This document shows, piece by piece, positions 6,405-6,477 of a DNA stretch of 6,477 nucleotides (positions within the stretch are counted from its first letter, which is position 1; each line of letters starts with the position of its first letter). Location: positions 1 through 6,477 of the forward strand of contig JAESSZ010000651.1 in NCBI GenBank assembly GCA_016763875.1, written 5' to 3'. Position numbers and translations under genes: made by a program. The stretch comes from Nannocystaceae bacterium. GTDB lineage: Bacteria > Myxococcota_A > Polyangia > Nannocystales > Nannocystaceae. A model generated the notes under the pieces. The model did no database searches and was not told the origin of the DNA. It worked only from the letters and a program-made list of their open reading frames with translations.

Positions 6405-6477
6405 CCCCCGGTGCGCGACCTGGTAACGAATGCTGCCAGCGACCCCTGCCCTCGCCTTGTACCTTGCCCTCCTCGGA

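Noticed and set aside
1..6477. CRISPR array, tRNA or rRNA gene, insertion sequence ends
   Set aside because: Scanned by eye on both strands: no regularly spaced repeats, cloverleaf-like segments, transposase motifs or terminal inverted repeats were seen.

Overview
The window is GC-rich bacterial DNA, roughly two-thirds G+C by eye, with tightly packed genes. Four things suggest the Myxococcota, probably the Nannocystales (Plesiocystis/Enhygromyxa/Nannocystis type). There is a Hanks-type Ser/Thr kinase with a C-terminal TPR region, an ECF-like sigma factor beside it, a lipoprotein with a long Ser/Thr/Gly/Asp linker, and a beta-propeller protein of a type I associate with that order. The assignment rests on recalled family style, not on a search.

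Layout. (1) Bases 1-183 have no complete gene and look less GC-rich than the rest. The frame of the first gene is open from base 19, but it has no usable start before 184 and no signal sequence. (2) 184-1008 (+) is the C-terminal part of a Vgb/NHL-like beta-propeller protein that appears to have lost its 5' end. (3) 1015-3528 (-) is a complete 837-residue membrane Ser/Thr kinase with all catalytic motifs, one membrane segment, and an outer part with four cysteines and TPR-like helices. Its stop lies 6 bases from that of the convergent propeller gene. (4) 3648-4232 (+) is a sigma-70/ECF-type sigma factor, transcribed divergently from the kinase across a gap of about 119 bases. (5) 4233-4503 is a gap holding a coding-like frame of uncertain meaning. 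(6) 4504-5721 (+) is a class I SAM-dependent methyltransferase with an extra C-terminal region. (7) 5779-6351 (+) is a short lipoprotein, followed by a good hairpin terminator. Nothing further is seen to the window end.

How the genes may work together. The kinase and sigma factor form a plausible envelope-to-transcription module: an outer TPR region senses a signal, the inner kinase is activated, and the sigma factor is the obvious candidate target. No anti-sigma gene is present on either side in the window. The sigma factor has a threonine inside the region 2.2 segment that is normally acidic. This recalls the Vibrio EcfP/PknT system, where phosphorylation in region 2.2 switches the sigma factor on. 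This is the most interesting hypothesis here, but it is inference. The methyltransferase and lipoprotein lie downstream on the same strand and could be targets of the sigma factor, although no promoter was recognised.
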